NCBI GenBank assembly: GCA_032622095.1
Contig: CP136064.1
Location: 46,141,573-46,205,572 of the forward strand
Reading direction: 5' to 3'
Source of the DNA: Siphonodentalium dalli
Lineage: Eukaryota > Mollusca > Scaphopoda > Gadilida > Siphonodentaliidae
DNA length: 64,000 nucleotides
Shown in pieces: positions 1 to 13,918 of this stretch. The position numbers were made by a program, and so were the translations under genes. The notes below the pieces were generated by a model. The model did no database searches. It had not been told where the DNA came from and saw nothing but the letters and a program-made list of their open reading frames with translations. The stretch's first letter is position 1; every line of letters starts with the position of its first letter.

Positions 1-433
1 AGTTATCTCCCTTTATCTGAAAAAATGTCATTTGATTATCTCGGAAATTATAAGGAGCAGAGCATCGAAAATTGGACTGTATGCACATCTCGATATGCCC
101 TACTGCCCACGGGCATCAGAACTTGTGTCCGCGCTTTCCCTGAGGAGTTACCGCCCATAGTTGGCAAACCTCTATTTGATTGTACTATGTTGTCCTCTTG
201 TATCATTCCAGATAACTGCATGTGGTTTTCATAGTCGTGTTGACCGTTGTCAGTTTAGTCAGAGAAGGAAAATTTGACAGGGTCGGACATATATTTTGAC
301 ACTGGGGTGGGGGGCAAATTTTTTGAAAAATAAATTTTTTATTGACATTCATATATTTAAGTTTATGTATTTCCCGAACGAAAACAAACTCATACCGGAA
401 AGGATTTTTGAAATCCGAGAAGAAATGCTAGAG

Positions 434-1020
434 TTACGGGCCCTCAAAGTTTGCAATTTGGGCCCATGTGCTTGATAACACATCTCCTCCGAAGATATCG
501 AACATAGGATGTCATCTGATACGCCAATGTGTGCGGACTGAAGAGGGCACGCGGTGGGCTAAATTTTGCCAGTGTCGGTTCATTATTGTGGGTCTGGGGA
601 GGGGTGGTCCGTGGTACCAATTTTTAATTCTTCTCGGAATCAGATGAAACTTGGAATCTAACATCTGCAACATCAGCCGATCTAGAAAGTGAAATAATTT
701 CGAAAATCCATCAAAAACTGAAAGAATTGCGGCCCCTCAAACTTTGCAATTTTGGGCCCGTGTGCTTGATAACACATCTCCTCCGAAGATATCGAACATA
801 GGATGTCATCTGATACGAAAATGCGTACGGACTGAAGACGGCACGCGGTGGGCCAAATTTGTCCAGTGTCGGTTCAGTATTGTGGGTCTGGGGAGGGGTG
901 GTCCGTGGTACCAATTTTTAATTCTTCTCGGAATCGGATTAAACTTGGAATATAACATTTGCAACATCAGCCGATCTGGAAGCTGAAAACAGATCGTAAA
1001 TCCGTTGAAAAATGGCGGAG
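434..1020. repeat. Internal ~294-bp duplication inside the 1,724-bp unit
   Basis: The block starting near 434 recurs 294 bp later (landmark CTTGATAACACATCTCC at 471 and 765). Weaker relatives follow near 1030 and 1177, recognisable by the string 'CAA..TTTGCAATTTGGGCCC'. The 1,724-bp unit therefore seems to have grown from an older ~290-bp monomer. The same arrangement is present in every unit of the array. Confidence 0.8.
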
Positions 1021-1376
1021 ATTTTGGCCGTCCAAGTTTTAATTTGGGCCCATATGCTTTCCAATAATCAAAGTGTTATCCGTCTCCAAATCAGATGAAA
1101 TTTATACTATGTAATCTATGTTAGCAGCAAATCACAAAAATGGAAACAATTTTAAAATCCGTTGGAAACTAACGGAGTTACGGGGCCTCAAACTTAGCAT
1201 TTTGTGCCAGGGGTTGATGTTTTCCCAATCCCGTCACCCAATTTCGAGGCAGGGGTGGGGTCACGTCCAAACACTTGAGATCAACCTACACATGTTAGGA
1301 CAACATATAATCACCATACTTTATATTTTCCGTCCATAAACTGCGATTCTTTTCACTCATGATTGTTCCTATTATT

Positions 1377-1405
1377 ATACTTCCATGGTGTAACCAAGGA
1401 AGTAT
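1377..1405. repeat. Short inverted repeat within the 1,724-bp unit
   Basis: ATACTTCCATGGT and ACCAAGGAAGTAT form a 13-bp stem with one mismatch around a 3-nt centre. It recurs in every unit. It could be the end of an old mobile element now trapped in the satellite; no function can be assigned. Confidence 0.6.
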
Positions 1406-4400
1406 ATTGTTTTTCTACTGCGGCCGTTTTCTGTTTAATTGGAAATACTCAGAAACTAATGGGAGGAGGACCGCGAAATCTCTAGCGAATGAAGGCATCT
1501 AAGGTCTACTAAAAATAATGGTATCCGGATGTTGGTCCAATATCTTTTAACAGAGTTATGGCCCTTTTTCGATTATTTTTCATTATTATTATACTGGACA
1601 CTTTTGCAACCCTTATTACTCGAAAAGTAACAGGAGTAGCAAACTAAAACTTGGCACGTATCTTGGGATCAAAGAGTTGTATGCCATCGTCGCATAACGA
1701 ATATTGTCCGCGTTTTCCCAGAGGAGTTATCTCCCTTTATCTGAAAAAATGTCATTTGATTATCTCGGAAATTATAAGGAGCAGAGCATCGAAAATTGGA
1801 CTGTATGCACATCTCGATATGCCCTACTGCCCACGGGCATCAGAACTTGTGTCCGCGCTTTCCCTGAGGAGTTACCGCCCATAGTTGGCAAACCTCTATT
1901 TGATTGTACTATGTTGTCCTCTTGTATCATTCCAGATAACTGCATGTGGTTTTCATAGTCGTGTTGACCGTTGTCAGTTTAGTCAGAGAAGGAAAATTTG
2001 ACAGGGTCGGACATATATTTTGACACTGGGGTGGGGGGCAAATTTTTTGAAAAATAAATTTTTTATTGACATTCATATATTTAAGTTTATGTATTTCCCG
2101 AACGAAAACAAACTCATACCGGAAAGGATTTTTGAAATCCGAGAAGAAATGCTAGAGTTACGGGCCCTCAAAGTTTGCAATTTGGGCCCATGTGCTTGAT
2201 AACACATCTCCTCCGAAGATATCGAACATAGGATGTCATCTGATACGCCAATGTGTGCGGACTGAAGAGGGCACGCGGTGGGCTAAATTTTGCCAGTGTC
2301 GGTTCATTATTGTGGGTCTGGGGAGGGGTGGTCCGTGGTACCAATTTTTAATTCTTCTCGGAATCAGATGAAACTTGGAATCTAACATCTGCAACATCAG
2401 CCGATCTAGAAAGTGAAATAATTTCGAAAATCCATCAAAAACTGAAAGAATTGCGGCCCCTCAAACTTTGCAATTTTGGGCCCGTGTGCTTGATAACACA
2501 TCTCCTCCGAAGATATCGAACATAGGATGTCATCTGATACGAAAATGCGTACGGACTGAAGACGGCACGCGGTGGGCCAAATTTGTCCAGTGTCGGTTCA
2601 GTATTGTGGGTCTGGGGAGGGGTGGTCCGTGGTACCAATTTTTAATTCTTCTCGGAATCGGATTAAACTTGGAATATAACATTTGCAACATCAGCCGATC
2701 TGGAAGCTGAAAACAGATCGTAAATCCGTTGAAAAATGGCGGAGATTTTGGCCGTCCAAGTTTTAATTTGGGCCCATATGCTTTCCAATAATCAAAGTGT
2801 TATCCGTCTCCAAATCAGATGAAATTTATACTATGTAATCTATGTTAGCAGCAAATCACAAAAATGGAAACAATTTTAAAATCCGTTGGAAACTAACGGA
2901 GTTACGGGGCCTCAAACTTAGCATTTTGTGCCAGGGGTTGATGTTTTCCCAATCCCGTCACCCAATTTCGAGGCAGGGGTGGGGTCACGTCCAAACACTT
3001 GAGATCAACCTACACATGTTAGGACAACATATAATCACCATACTTTATATTTTCCGTCCATAAACTGCGATTCTTTTCACTCATGATTGTTCCTATTATT
3101 ATACTTCCATGGTGTAACCAAGGAAGTATATTGTTTTTCTACTGCGGCCGTTTTCTGTTTAATTGGAAATACTCAGAAACTAATGGGAGGAGGACCGCGA
3201 AATCTCTAGCGAATGAAGGCATCTAAGGTCTACTAAAAATAATGGTATCCGGATGTTGGTCCAATATCTTTTAACAGAGTTATGGCCCTTTTTCGATTAT
3301 TTTTCATTATTATTATACTGGACACTTTTGCAACCCTTATTACTCGAAAAGTAACAGGAGTAGCAAACTAAAACTTGGCACGTATCTTGGGATCAAAGAG
3401 TTGTATGCCATCGTCGCATAACGAATATTGTCCGCGTTTTCCCAGAGGAGTTATCTCCCTTTATCTGAAAAAATGTCATTTGATTATCTCGGAAATTATA
3501 AGGAGCAGAGCATCGAAAATTGGACTGTATGCACATCTCGATATGCCCTACTGCCCACGGGCATCAGAACTTGTGTCCGCGCTTTCCCTGAGGAGTTACC
3601 GCCCATAGTTGGCAAACCTCTATTTGATTGTACTATGTTGTCCTCTTGTATCATTCCAGATAACTGCATGTGGTTTTCATAGTCGTGTTGACCGTTGTCA
3701 GTTTAGTCAGAGAAGGAAAATTTGACAGGGTCGGACATATATTTTGACACTGGGGTGGGGGGCAAATTTTTTGAAAAATAAATTTTTTATTGACATTCAT
3801 ATATTTAAGTTTATGTATTTCCCGAACGAAAACAAACTCATACCGGAAAGGATTTTTGAAATCCGAGAAGAAATGCTAGAGTTACGGGCCCTCAAAGTTT
3901 GCAATTTGGGCCCATGTGCTTGATAACACATCTCCTCCGAAGATATCGAACATAGGATGTCATCTGATACGCCAATGTGTGCGGACTGAAGAGGGCACGC
4001 GGTGGGCTAAATTTTGCCAGTGTCGGTTCATTATTGTGGGTCTGGGGAGGGGTGGTCCGTGGTACCAATTTTTAATTCTTCTCGGAATCAGATGAAACTT
4101 GGAATCTAACATCTGCAACATCAGCCGATCTAGAAAGTGAAATAATTTCGAAAATCCATCAAAAACTGAAAGAATTGCGGCCCCTCAAACTTTGCAATTT
4201 TGGGCCCGTGTGCTTGATAACACATCTCCTCCGAAGATATCGAACATAGGATGTCATCTGATACGAAAATGCGTACGGACTGAAGACGGCACGCGGTGGG
4301 CCAAATTTGTCCAGTGTCGGTTCAGTATTGTGGGTCTGGGGAGGGGTGGTCCGTGGTACCAATTTTTAATTCTTCTCGGAATCGGATTAAACTTGGAATA

Positions 4401-7400
4401 TAACATTTGCAACATCAGCCGATCTGGAAGCTGAAAACAGATCGTAAATCCGTTGAAAAATGGCGGAGATTTTGGCCGTCCAAGTTTTAATTTGGGCCCA
4501 TATGCTTTCCAATAATCAAAGTGTTATCCGTCTCCAAATCAGATGAAATTTATACTATGTAATCTATGTTAGCAGCAAATCACAAAAATGGAAACAATTT
4601 TAAAATCCGTTGGAAACTAACGGAGTTACGGGGCCTCAAACTTAGCATTTTGTGCCAGGGGTTGATGTTTTCCCAATCCCGTCACCCAATTTCGAGGCAG
4701 GGGTGGGGTCACGTCCAAACACTTGAGATCAACCTACACATGTTAGGACAACATATAATCACCATACTTTATATTTTCCGTCCATAAACTGCGATTCTTT
4801 TCACTCATGATTGTTCCTATTATTATACTTCCATGGTGTAACCAAGGAAGTATATTGTTTTTCTACTGCGGCCGTTTTCTGTTTAATTGGAAATACTCAG
4901 AAACTAATGGGAGGAGGACCGCGAAATCTCTAGCGAATGAAGGCATCTAAGGTCTACTAAAAATAATGGTATCCGGATGTTGGTCCAATATCTTTTAACA
5001 GAGTTATGGCCCTTTTTCGATTATTTTTCATTATTATTATACTGGACACTTTTGCAACCCTTATTACTCGAAAAGTAACAGGAGTAGCAAACTAAAACTT
5101 GGCACGTATCTTGGGATCAAAGAGTTGTATGCCATCGTCGCATAACGAATATTGTCCGCGTTTTCCCAGAGGAGTTATCTCCCTTTATCTGAAAAAATGT
5201 CATTTGATTATCTCGGAAATTATAAGGAGCAGAGCATCGAAAATTGGACTGTATGCACATCTCGATATGCCCTACTGCCCACGGGCATCAGAACTTGTGT
5301 CCGCGCTTTCCCTGAGGAGTTACCGCCCATAGTTGGCAAACCTCTATTTGATTGTACTATGTTGTCCTCTTGTATCATTCCAGATAACTGCATGTGGTTT
5401 TCATAGTCGTGTTGACCGTTGTCAGTTTAGTCAGAGAAGGAAAATTTGACAGGGTCGGACATATATTTTGACACTGGGGTGGGGGGCAAATTTTTTGAAA
5501 AATAAATTTTTTATTGACATTCATATATTTAAGTTTATGTATTTCCCGAACGAAAACAAACTCATACCGGAAAGGATTTTTGAAATCCGAGAAGAAATGC
5601 TAGAGTTACGGGCCCTCAAAGTTTGCAATTTGGGCCCATGTGCTTGATAACACATCTCCTCCGAAGATATCGAACATAGGATGTCATCTGATACGCCAAT
5701 GTGTGCGGACTGAAGAGGGCACGCGGTGGGCTAAATTTTGCCAGTGTCGGTTCATTATTGTGGGTCTGGGGAGGGGTGGTCCGTGGTACCAATTTTTAAT
5801 TCTTCTCGGAATCAGATGAAACTTGGAATCTAACATCTGCAACATCAGCCGATCTAGAAAGTGAAATAATTTCGAAAATCCATCAAAAACTGAAAGAATT
5901 GCGGCCCCTCAAACTTTGCAATTTTGGGCCCGTGTGCTTGATAACACATCTCCTCCGAAGATATCGAACATAGGATGTCATCTGATACGAAAATGCGTAC
6001 GGACTGAAGACGGCACGCGGTGGGCCAAATTTGTCCAGTGTCGGTTCAGTATTGTGGGTCTGGGGAGGGGTGGTCCGTGGTACCAATTTTTAATTCTTCT
6101 CGGAATCGGATTAAACTTGGAATATAACATTTGCAACATCAGCCGATCTGGAAGCTGAAAACAGATCGTAAATCCGTTGAAAAATGGCGGAGATTTTGGC
6201 CGTCCAAGTTTTAATTTGGGCCCATATGCTTTCCAATAATCAAAGTGTTATCCGTCTCCAAATCAGATGAAATTTATACTATGTAATCTATGTTAGCAGC
6301 AAATCACAAAAATGGAAACAATTTTAAAATCCGTTGGAAACTAACGGAGTTACGGGGCCTCAAACTTAGCATTTTGTGCCAGGGGTTGATGTTTTCCCAA
6401 TCCCGTCACCCAATTTCGAGGCAGGGGTGGGGTCACGTCCAAACACTTGAGATCAACCTACACATGTTAGGACAACATATAATCACCATACTTTATATTT
6501 TCCGTCCATAAACTGCGATTCTTTTCACTCATGATTGTTCCTATTATTATACTTCCATGGTGTAACCAAGGAAGTATATTGTTTTTCTACTGCGGCCGTT
6601 TTCTGTTTAATTGGAAATACTCAGAAACTAATGGGAGGAGGACCGCGAAATCTCTAGCGAATGAAGGCATCTAAGGTCTACTAAAAATAATGGTATCCGG
6701 ATGTTGGTCCAATATCTTTTAACAGAGTTATGGCCCTTTTTCGATTATTTTTCATTATTATTATACTGGACACTTTTGCAACCCTTATTACTCGAAAAGT
6801 AACAGGAGTAGCAAACTAAAACTTGGCACGTATCTTGGGATCAAAGAGTTGTATGCCATCGTCGCATAACGAATATTGTCCGCGTTTTCCCAGAGGAGTT
6901 ATCTCCCTTTATCTGAAAAAATGTCATTTGATTATCTCGGAAATTATAAGGAGCAGAGCATCGAAAATTGGACTGTATGCACATCTCGATATGCCCTACT
7001 GCCCACGGGCATCAGAACTTGTGTCCGCGCTTTCCCTGAGGAGTTACCGCCCATAGTTGGCAAACCTCTATTTGATTGTACTATGTTGTCCTCTTGTATC
7101 ATTCCAGATAACTGCATGTGGTTTTCATAGTCGTGTTGACCGTTGTCAGTTTAGTCAGAGAAGGAAAATTTGACAGGGTCGGACATATATTTTGACACTG
7201 GGGTGGGGGGCAAATTTTTTGAAAAATAAATTTTTTATTGACATTCATATATTTAAGTTTATGTATTTCCCGAACGAAAACAAACTCATACCGGAAAGGA
7301 TTTTTGAAATCCGAGAAGAAATGCTAGAGTTACGGGCCCTCAAAGTTTGCAATTTGGGCCCATGTGCTTGATAACACATCTCCTCCGAAGATATCGAACA

Positions 7401-10400
7401 TAGGATGTCATCTGATACGCCAATGTGTGCGGACTGAAGAGGGCACGCGGTGGGCTAAATTTTGCCAGTGTCGGTTCATTATTGTGGGTCTGGGGAGGGG
7501 TGGTCCGTGGTACCAATTTTTAATTCTTCTCGGAATCAGATGAAACTTGGAATCTAACATCTGCAACATCAGCCGATCTAGAAAGTGAAATAATTTCGAA
7601 AATCCATCAAAAACTGAAAGAATTGCGGCCCCTCAAACTTTGCAATTTTGGGCCCGTGTGCTTGATAACACATCTCCTCCGAAGATATCGAACATAGGAT
7701 GTCATCTGATACGAAAATGCGTACGGACTGAAGACGGCACGCGGTGGGCCAAATTTGTCCAGTGTCGGTTCAGTATTGTGGGTCTGGGGAGGGGTGGTCC
7801 GTGGTACCAATTTTTAATTCTTCTCGGAATCGGATTAAACTTGGAATATAACATTTGCAACATCAGCCGATCTGGAAGCTGAAAACAGATCGTAAATCCG
7901 TTGAAAAATGGCGGAGATTTTGGCCGTCCAAGTTTTAATTTGGGCCCATATGCTTTCCAATAATCAAAGTGTTATCCGTCTCCAAATCAGATGAAATTTA
8001 TACTATGTAATCTATGTTAGCAGCAAATCACAAAAATGGAAACAATTTTAAAATCCGTTGGAAACTAACGGAGTTACGGGGCCTCAAACTTAGCATTTTG
8101 TGCCAGGGGTTGATGTTTTCCCAATCCCGTCACCCAATTTCGAGGCAGGGGTGGGGTCACGTCCAAACACTTGAGATCAACCTACACATGTTAGGACAAC
8201 ATATAATCACCATACTTTATATTTTCCGTCCATAAACTGCGATTCTTTTCACTCATGATTGTTCCTATTATTATACTTCCATGGTGTAACCAAGGAAGTA
8301 TATTGTTTTTCTACTGCGGCCGTTTTCTGTTTAATTGGAAATACTCAGAAACTAATGGGAGGAGGACCGCGAAATCTCTAGCGAATGAAGGCATCTAAGG
8401 TCTACTAAAAATAATGGTATCCGGATGTTGGTCCAATATCTTTTAACAGAGTTATGGCCCTTTTTCGATTATTTTTCATTATTATTATACTGGACACTTT
8501 TGCAACCCTTATTACTCGAAAAGTAACAGGAGTAGCAAACTAAAACTTGGCACGTATCTTGGGATCAAAGAGTTGTATGCCATCGTCGCATAACGAATAT
8601 TGTCCGCGTTTTCCCAGAGGAGTTATCTCCCTTTATCTGAAAAAATGTCATTTGATTATCTCGGAAATTATAAGGAGCAGAGCATCGAAAATTGGACTGT
8701 ATGCACATCTCGATATGCCCTACTGCCCACGGGCATCAGAACTTGTGTCCGCGCTTTCCCTGAGGAGTTACCGCCCATAGTTGGCAAACCTCTATTTGAT
8801 TGTACTATGTTGTCCTCTTGTATCATTCCAGATAACTGCATGTGGTTTTCATAGTCGTGTTGACCGTTGTCAGTTTAGTCAGAGAAGGAAAATTTGACAG
8901 GGTCGGACATATATTTTGACACTGGGGTGGGGGGCAAATTTTTTGAAAAATAAATTTTTTATTGACATTCATATATTTAAGTTTATGTATTTCCCGAACG
9001 AAAACAAACTCATACCGGAAAGGATTTTTGAAATCCGAGAAGAAATGCTAGAGTTACGGGCCCTCAAAGTTTGCAATTTGGGCCCATGTGCTTGATAACA
9101 CATCTCCTCCGAAGATATCGAACATAGGATGTCATCTGATACGCCAATGTGTGCGGACTGAAGAGGGCACGCGGTGGGCTAAATTTTGCCAGTGTCGGTT
9201 CATTATTGTGGGTCTGGGGAGGGGTGGTCCGTGGTACCAATTTTTAATTCTTCTCGGAATCAGATGAAACTTGGAATCTAACATCTGCAACATCAGCCGA
9301 TCTAGAAAGTGAAATAATTTCGAAAATCCATCAAAAACTGAAAGAATTGCGGCCCCTCAAACTTTGCAATTTTGGGCCCGTGTGCTTGATAACACATCTC
9401 CTCCGAAGATATCGAACATAGGATGTCATCTGATACGAAAATGCGTACGGACTGAAGACGGCACGCGGTGGGCCAAATTTGTCCAGTGTCGGTTCAGTAT
9501 TGTGGGTCTGGGGAGGGGTGGTCCGTGGTACCAATTTTTAATTCTTCTCGGAATCGGATTAAACTTGGAATATAACATTTGCAACATCAGCCGATCTGGA
9601 AGCTGAAAACAGATCGTAAATCCGTTGAAAAATGGCGGAGATTTTGGCCGTCCAAGTTTTAATTTGGGCCCATATGCTTTCCAATAATCAAAGTGTTATC
9701 CGTCTCCAAATCAGATGAAATTTATACTATGTAATCTATGTTAGCAGCAAATCACAAAAATGGAAACAATTTTAAAATCCGTTGGAAACTAACGGAGTTA
9801 CGGGGCCTCAAACTTAGCATTTTGTGCCAGGGGTTGATGTTTTCCCAATCCCGTCACCCAATTTCGAGGCAGGGGTGGGGTCACGTCCAAACACTTGAGA
9901 TCAACCTACACATGTTAGGACAACATATAATCACCATACTTTATATTTTCCGTCCATAAACTGCGATTCTTTTCACTCATGATTGTTCCTATTATTATAC
10001 TTCCATGGTGTAACCAAGGAAGTATATTGTTTTTCTACTGCGGCCGTTTTCTGTTTAATTGGAAATACTCAGAAACTAATGGGAGGAGGACCGCGAAATC
10101 TCTAGCGAATGAAGGCATCTAAGGTCTACTAAAAATAATGGTATCCGGATGTTGGTCCAATATCTTTTAACAGAGTTATGGCCCTTTTTCGATTATTTTT
10201 CATTATTATTATACTGGACACTTTTGCAACCCTTATTACTCGAAAAGTAACAGGAGTAGCAAACTAAAACTTGGCACGTATCTTGGGATCAAAGAGTTGT
10301 ATGCCATCGTCGCATAACGAATATTGTCCGCGTTTTCCCAGAGGAGTTATCTCCCTTTATCTGAAAAAATGTCATTTGATTATCTCGGAAATTATAAGGA

Positions 10401-11924
10401 GCAGAGCATCGAAAATTGGACTGTATGCACATCTCGATATGCCCTACTGCCCACGGGCATCAGAACTTGTGTCCGCGCTTTCCCTGAGGAGTTACCGCCC
10501 ATAGTTGGCAAACCTCTATTTGATTGTACTATGTTGTCCTCTTGTATCATTCCAGATAACTGCATGTGGTTTTCATAGTCGTGTTGACCGTTGTCAGTTT
10601 AGTCAGAGAAGGAAAATTTGACAGGGTCGGACATATATTTTGACACTGGGGTGGGGGGCAAATTTTTTGAAAAATAAATTTTTTATTGACATTCATATAT
10701 TTAAGTTTATGTATTTCCCGAACGAAAACAAACTCATACCGGAAAGGATTTTTGAAATCCGAGAAGAAATGCTAGAGTTACGGGCCCTCAAAGTTTGCAA
10801 TTTGGGCCCATGTGCTTGATAACACATCTCCTCCGAAGATATCGAACATAGGATGTCATCTGATACGCCAATGTGTGCGGACTGAAGAGGGCACGCGGTG
10901 GGCTAAATTTTGCCAGTGTCGGTTCATTATTGTGGGTCTGGGGAGGGGTGGTCCGTGGTACCAATTTTTAATTCTTCTCGGAATCAGATGAAACTTGGAA
11001 TCTAACATCTGCAACATCAGCCGATCTAGAAAGTGAAATAATTTCGAAAATCCATCAAAAACTGAAAGAATTGCGGCCCCTCAAACTTTGCAATTTTGGG
11101 CCCGTGTGCTTGATAACACATCTCCTCCGAAGATATCGAACATAGGATGTCATCTGATACGAAAATGCGTACGGACTGAAGACGGCACGCGGTGGGCCAA
11201 ATTTGTCCAGTGTCGGTTCAGTATTGTGGGTCTGGGGAGGGGTGGTCCGTGGTACCAATTTTTAATTCTTCTCGGAATCGGATTAAACTTGGAATATAAC
11301 ATTTGCAACATCAGCCGATCTGGAAGCTGAAAACAGATCGTAAATCCGTTGAAAAATGGCGGAGATTTTGGCCGTCCAAGTTTTAATTTGGGCCCATATG
11401 CTTTCCAATAATCAAAGTGTTATCCGTCTCCAAATCAGATGAAATTTATACTATGTAATCTATGTTAGCAGCAAATCACAAAAATGGAAACAATTTTAAA
11501 ATCCGTTGGAAACTAACGGAGTTACGGGGCCTCAAACTTAGCATTTTGTGCCAGGGGTTGATGTTTTCCCAATCCCGTCACCCAATTTCGAGGCAGGGGT
11601 GGGGTCACGTCCAAACACTTGAGATCAACCTACACATGTTAGGACAACATATAATCACCATACTTTATATTTTCCGTCCATAAACTGCGATTCTTTTCAC
11701 TCATGATTGTTCCTATTATTATACTTCCATGGTGTAACCAAGGAAGTATATTGTTTTTCTACTGCGGCCGTTTTCTGTTTAATTGGAAATACTCAGAAAC
11801 TAATGGGAGGAGGACCGCGAAATCTCTAGCGAATGAAGGCATCTAAGGTCTACTAAAAATAATGGTATCCGGATGTTGGTCCAATATCTTTTAACAGAGT
11901 TATGGCCCTTTTTCGATTATTTTT

Positions 11925-12590
11925 CATTATTATTATTATTATTATACTACAGTATTTTTCAACGCCCAAATCTCGGAATGTATTAGTACTAGAAAACTCA
12001 AGTTTGGTAAGTATGTTGGGGTAAATGAGTTCTATGCCTTTGGCTCATAACGGATATTGTCCGCATTTACCCCGTAGAGTTATCTCCCTTTATATGAAAA
12101 AATGTCATTTTATTATCTCGGAAATTATAAGGAGCAGAGCATCGAAAATTGGACTGTATGCACATCTCGATATGCCCTACTGCCCACGGGCATCAGAACT
12201 TGTGTCCGCGCTTTCCCTGAGGAGTTACCGCCCATAGTTGGCAAACCTCTATTTGATTGTACTCTGTTGTCCTCTTGTATCATTCCAGATAACTGCATGT
12301 GGTTTTCATAGTCGTGTTGACCGTTGTCAGTTTAGTCAGAGAAGGAAATTTTGACAGGGTCAGACATATATTTTGACACTGGGGTGGGGGGCAAATTGTT
12401 TGCAAAATAAAATTTTGATTGACATTCATATATTTAAGTTTATGTATTTCCCGAACGAAAACAAACTCATACCGGAAAGGATTTTTGAAATCCGAGAAGA
12501 AATGCAAGAGTTACGGGCCCTCAAAGTTTGCAATTTGGGCCCATGTGCTTGTCCTCACATCTCCTCCGAAGATTCAGATTATGCTACACC
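11925..12590. repeat. Diverged edge copy of the 1,724-bp unit
   Basis: The (ATT)n tract at 11,925 is longer here than in the other copies. The next ~145 bp are clearly related to the unit but differ at many positions, then 12,100-12,550 returns to near identity, and similarity fades near 12,590. This patchwork is what unequal exchange or gene conversion leaves at an array edge. Confidence 0.85.
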
Positions 12591-13375
12591 CGAAACGGAG
12601 ATGACTTTTGGGAAATCCAGAGTCCAAAACGGATCGAAATCGCCCTGTTCCAGAAAAGTCGTTCATTTTGTTTTCACTTTTTGAAAAAGGCTCCAATATT
12701 TCAACCAAAACTTTTGGACTTAAAACATTATTTTTTTCTCAGTCAAGTGAAAAGAGCTCTTCAAAATAATTCCGCTTATATATATAATATATATTATCTA
12801 TATATACGCCAAAAATTTGTCACTCCCCTCTCTCCTTCCTCCGGCTACCCCATCCCCCGTGGGATGGAACCTACCTCCGATTCGAATACACCCGTCATGC
12901 CGCGGGCCAGTCTCATTCCTCTACCAGAGAACTGATAGAACGCCCGTCGAATACCAACAATCATTTCCAGAGTGCTATATTGGTATGAGTTCATATCGGA
13001 GCCGTTATAAAGCAAATAACTTGGATTTTAATATAAACCCACCTATTCGTAAATTGTGTAGCCCATGGTGTGTGGTAAATTATCATTTTATCGTGTATAG
13101 TGTGTCATGAGCTATCTGCGTGCGTGCATTTCACTTTTGTATTTTCTTTCGCATCTTCAACGCACTGCATATCATATACAACCAAACAAAATACAAACAT
13201 TACATTAATTTGATCACACAAGACTTCGTTATATGGTGTATATTTCTACTAACGTAATGACGACGTATAGCCAATTATTCCATTTGCGATAACAACGATA
13301 AACACATAGAAACATGCAAACATCATCAGTTTCGTAAGATCAATTTGTATATTGTTTATATTCTAGTTATTTATC
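12591..13375. other. No recognisable gene
   Basis: Low-complexity AT runs (TATATA tract near 12,779-12,805) and unique sequence. Open frames here (for example 12,817-13,110) have no recognisable composition or motifs, so I do not call them genes. Confidence 0.6.
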
Positions 13376-13479
13376 GAATATAAAAAGCATCTTTACATTA
13401 TCTTTAGTTTGGTATTATTCGTATTTGATGATTAAAATACACCAAAACATGTTAAAAATAAAAAATAAAAAAAGATAAT

Positions 13480-13556
13480 TTGACGGGATTCGAACTCACG
13501 TCGCAATAAAACACATACTGAATGTTTGACGCTCTCTCCACTCGGCTACGCACTGC
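13480..13556 (-). ncRNA. tRNA-like sequence (SINE head or tRNA pseudogene), copy 1
   Basis: On the minus strand a box-A-like TAGCCGAGTGG is followed ~50 nt later by a box-B-like GAGTTCGAATCCCGTC, the internal RNA polymerase III promoter of tRNAs. The acceptor ends do not pair and the T stem is poor, so this is not a functional tRNA. The D-arm wording resembles long-variable-arm (Ser/Leu) tRNAs. A minus-strand T run just downstream could act as a Pol III terminator. Confidence 0.6.
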
Positions 13557-13751
13557 GCTGTTAATTTATAAGAAAATATATTAGTATTAAATATGTAGGC
13601 ATATAACTGTGTATATTTAAACTTTATATCCAAACTGATTGAAATCGAATATAAAAAGCATCTTTACATTATCTTTAGTTTGGTATTATTCGTATTTGAT
13701 GATTAAAATACACCAAAACATGTTAAAAATAAAAAATAAAAAAAGATAATT

Positions 13752-13828
13752 TGACGGGATTCGAACTCACGTCGCAATAAAAACACAAGCTGAAGGTTTG
13801 ACGCTCTGACCACTCGACTACGCACTGC
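13752..13828 (-). ncRNA. tRNA-like sequence, copy 2
   Basis: Same layout as the copy 271 bp upstream: box A (TAGTCGAGTGG) and box B (GAGTTCGAATCCC) on the minus strand, non-pairing acceptor ends and a following T-rich tract. The box-A region differs by a few bases from copy 1. Confidence 0.6.
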
Positions 13829-13918
13829 GCTATTAATTTATAAGAAAATATATTAGTATTAAATATATAGGCATATAACTGTGTATATTTAAACTTTATA
13901 TCCAAATTGATTGAAATG

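Larger units (their letters stand above)
1..12590. repeat. Satellite-like tandem array, 1,724-bp unit
   Basis: Landmarks recur every 1,724 bp (for example the same 84-residue frame begins at 1704, 3428, 5152, 6876, 8600 and 10324). Copies from 1 to about 11,930 read as identical wherever I compared them; the last partial copy (11,945-12,590) is diverged. The array is cut by the left edge of the window. None of the short frames in the unit (60-84 codons) looks like a protein: they overlap on both strands and are conserved only because the DNA is duplicated. Confidence 0.97.
13376..13918. repeat. Two tandem ~271-bp copies with tRNA-like core
   Basis: The sequence from about 13,376 is repeated with an offset of 271 bp (landmark ACCAAAACATGTTAAAAAT at 13,441 and 13,712). 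Each copy holds an A-rich stretch and a tRNA-like segment. The two copies differ by scattered substitutions, so the duplication is not brand new. It may be a tandem pair of tRNA-derived SINEs or a duplicated tRNA pseudogene locus. Confidence 0.85.

Noticed and set aside
25-12311. Repeated 67-84-codon frames in the 1,724-bp array as a multi-copy gene family
   Set aside because: Several frames overlap on both strands, none has motifs or codon bias, and identity is explained by tandem duplication of the DNA.
13480-13828. Functional tRNA genes
   Set aside because: Acceptor ends do not pair and the T stem is weak in both copies.
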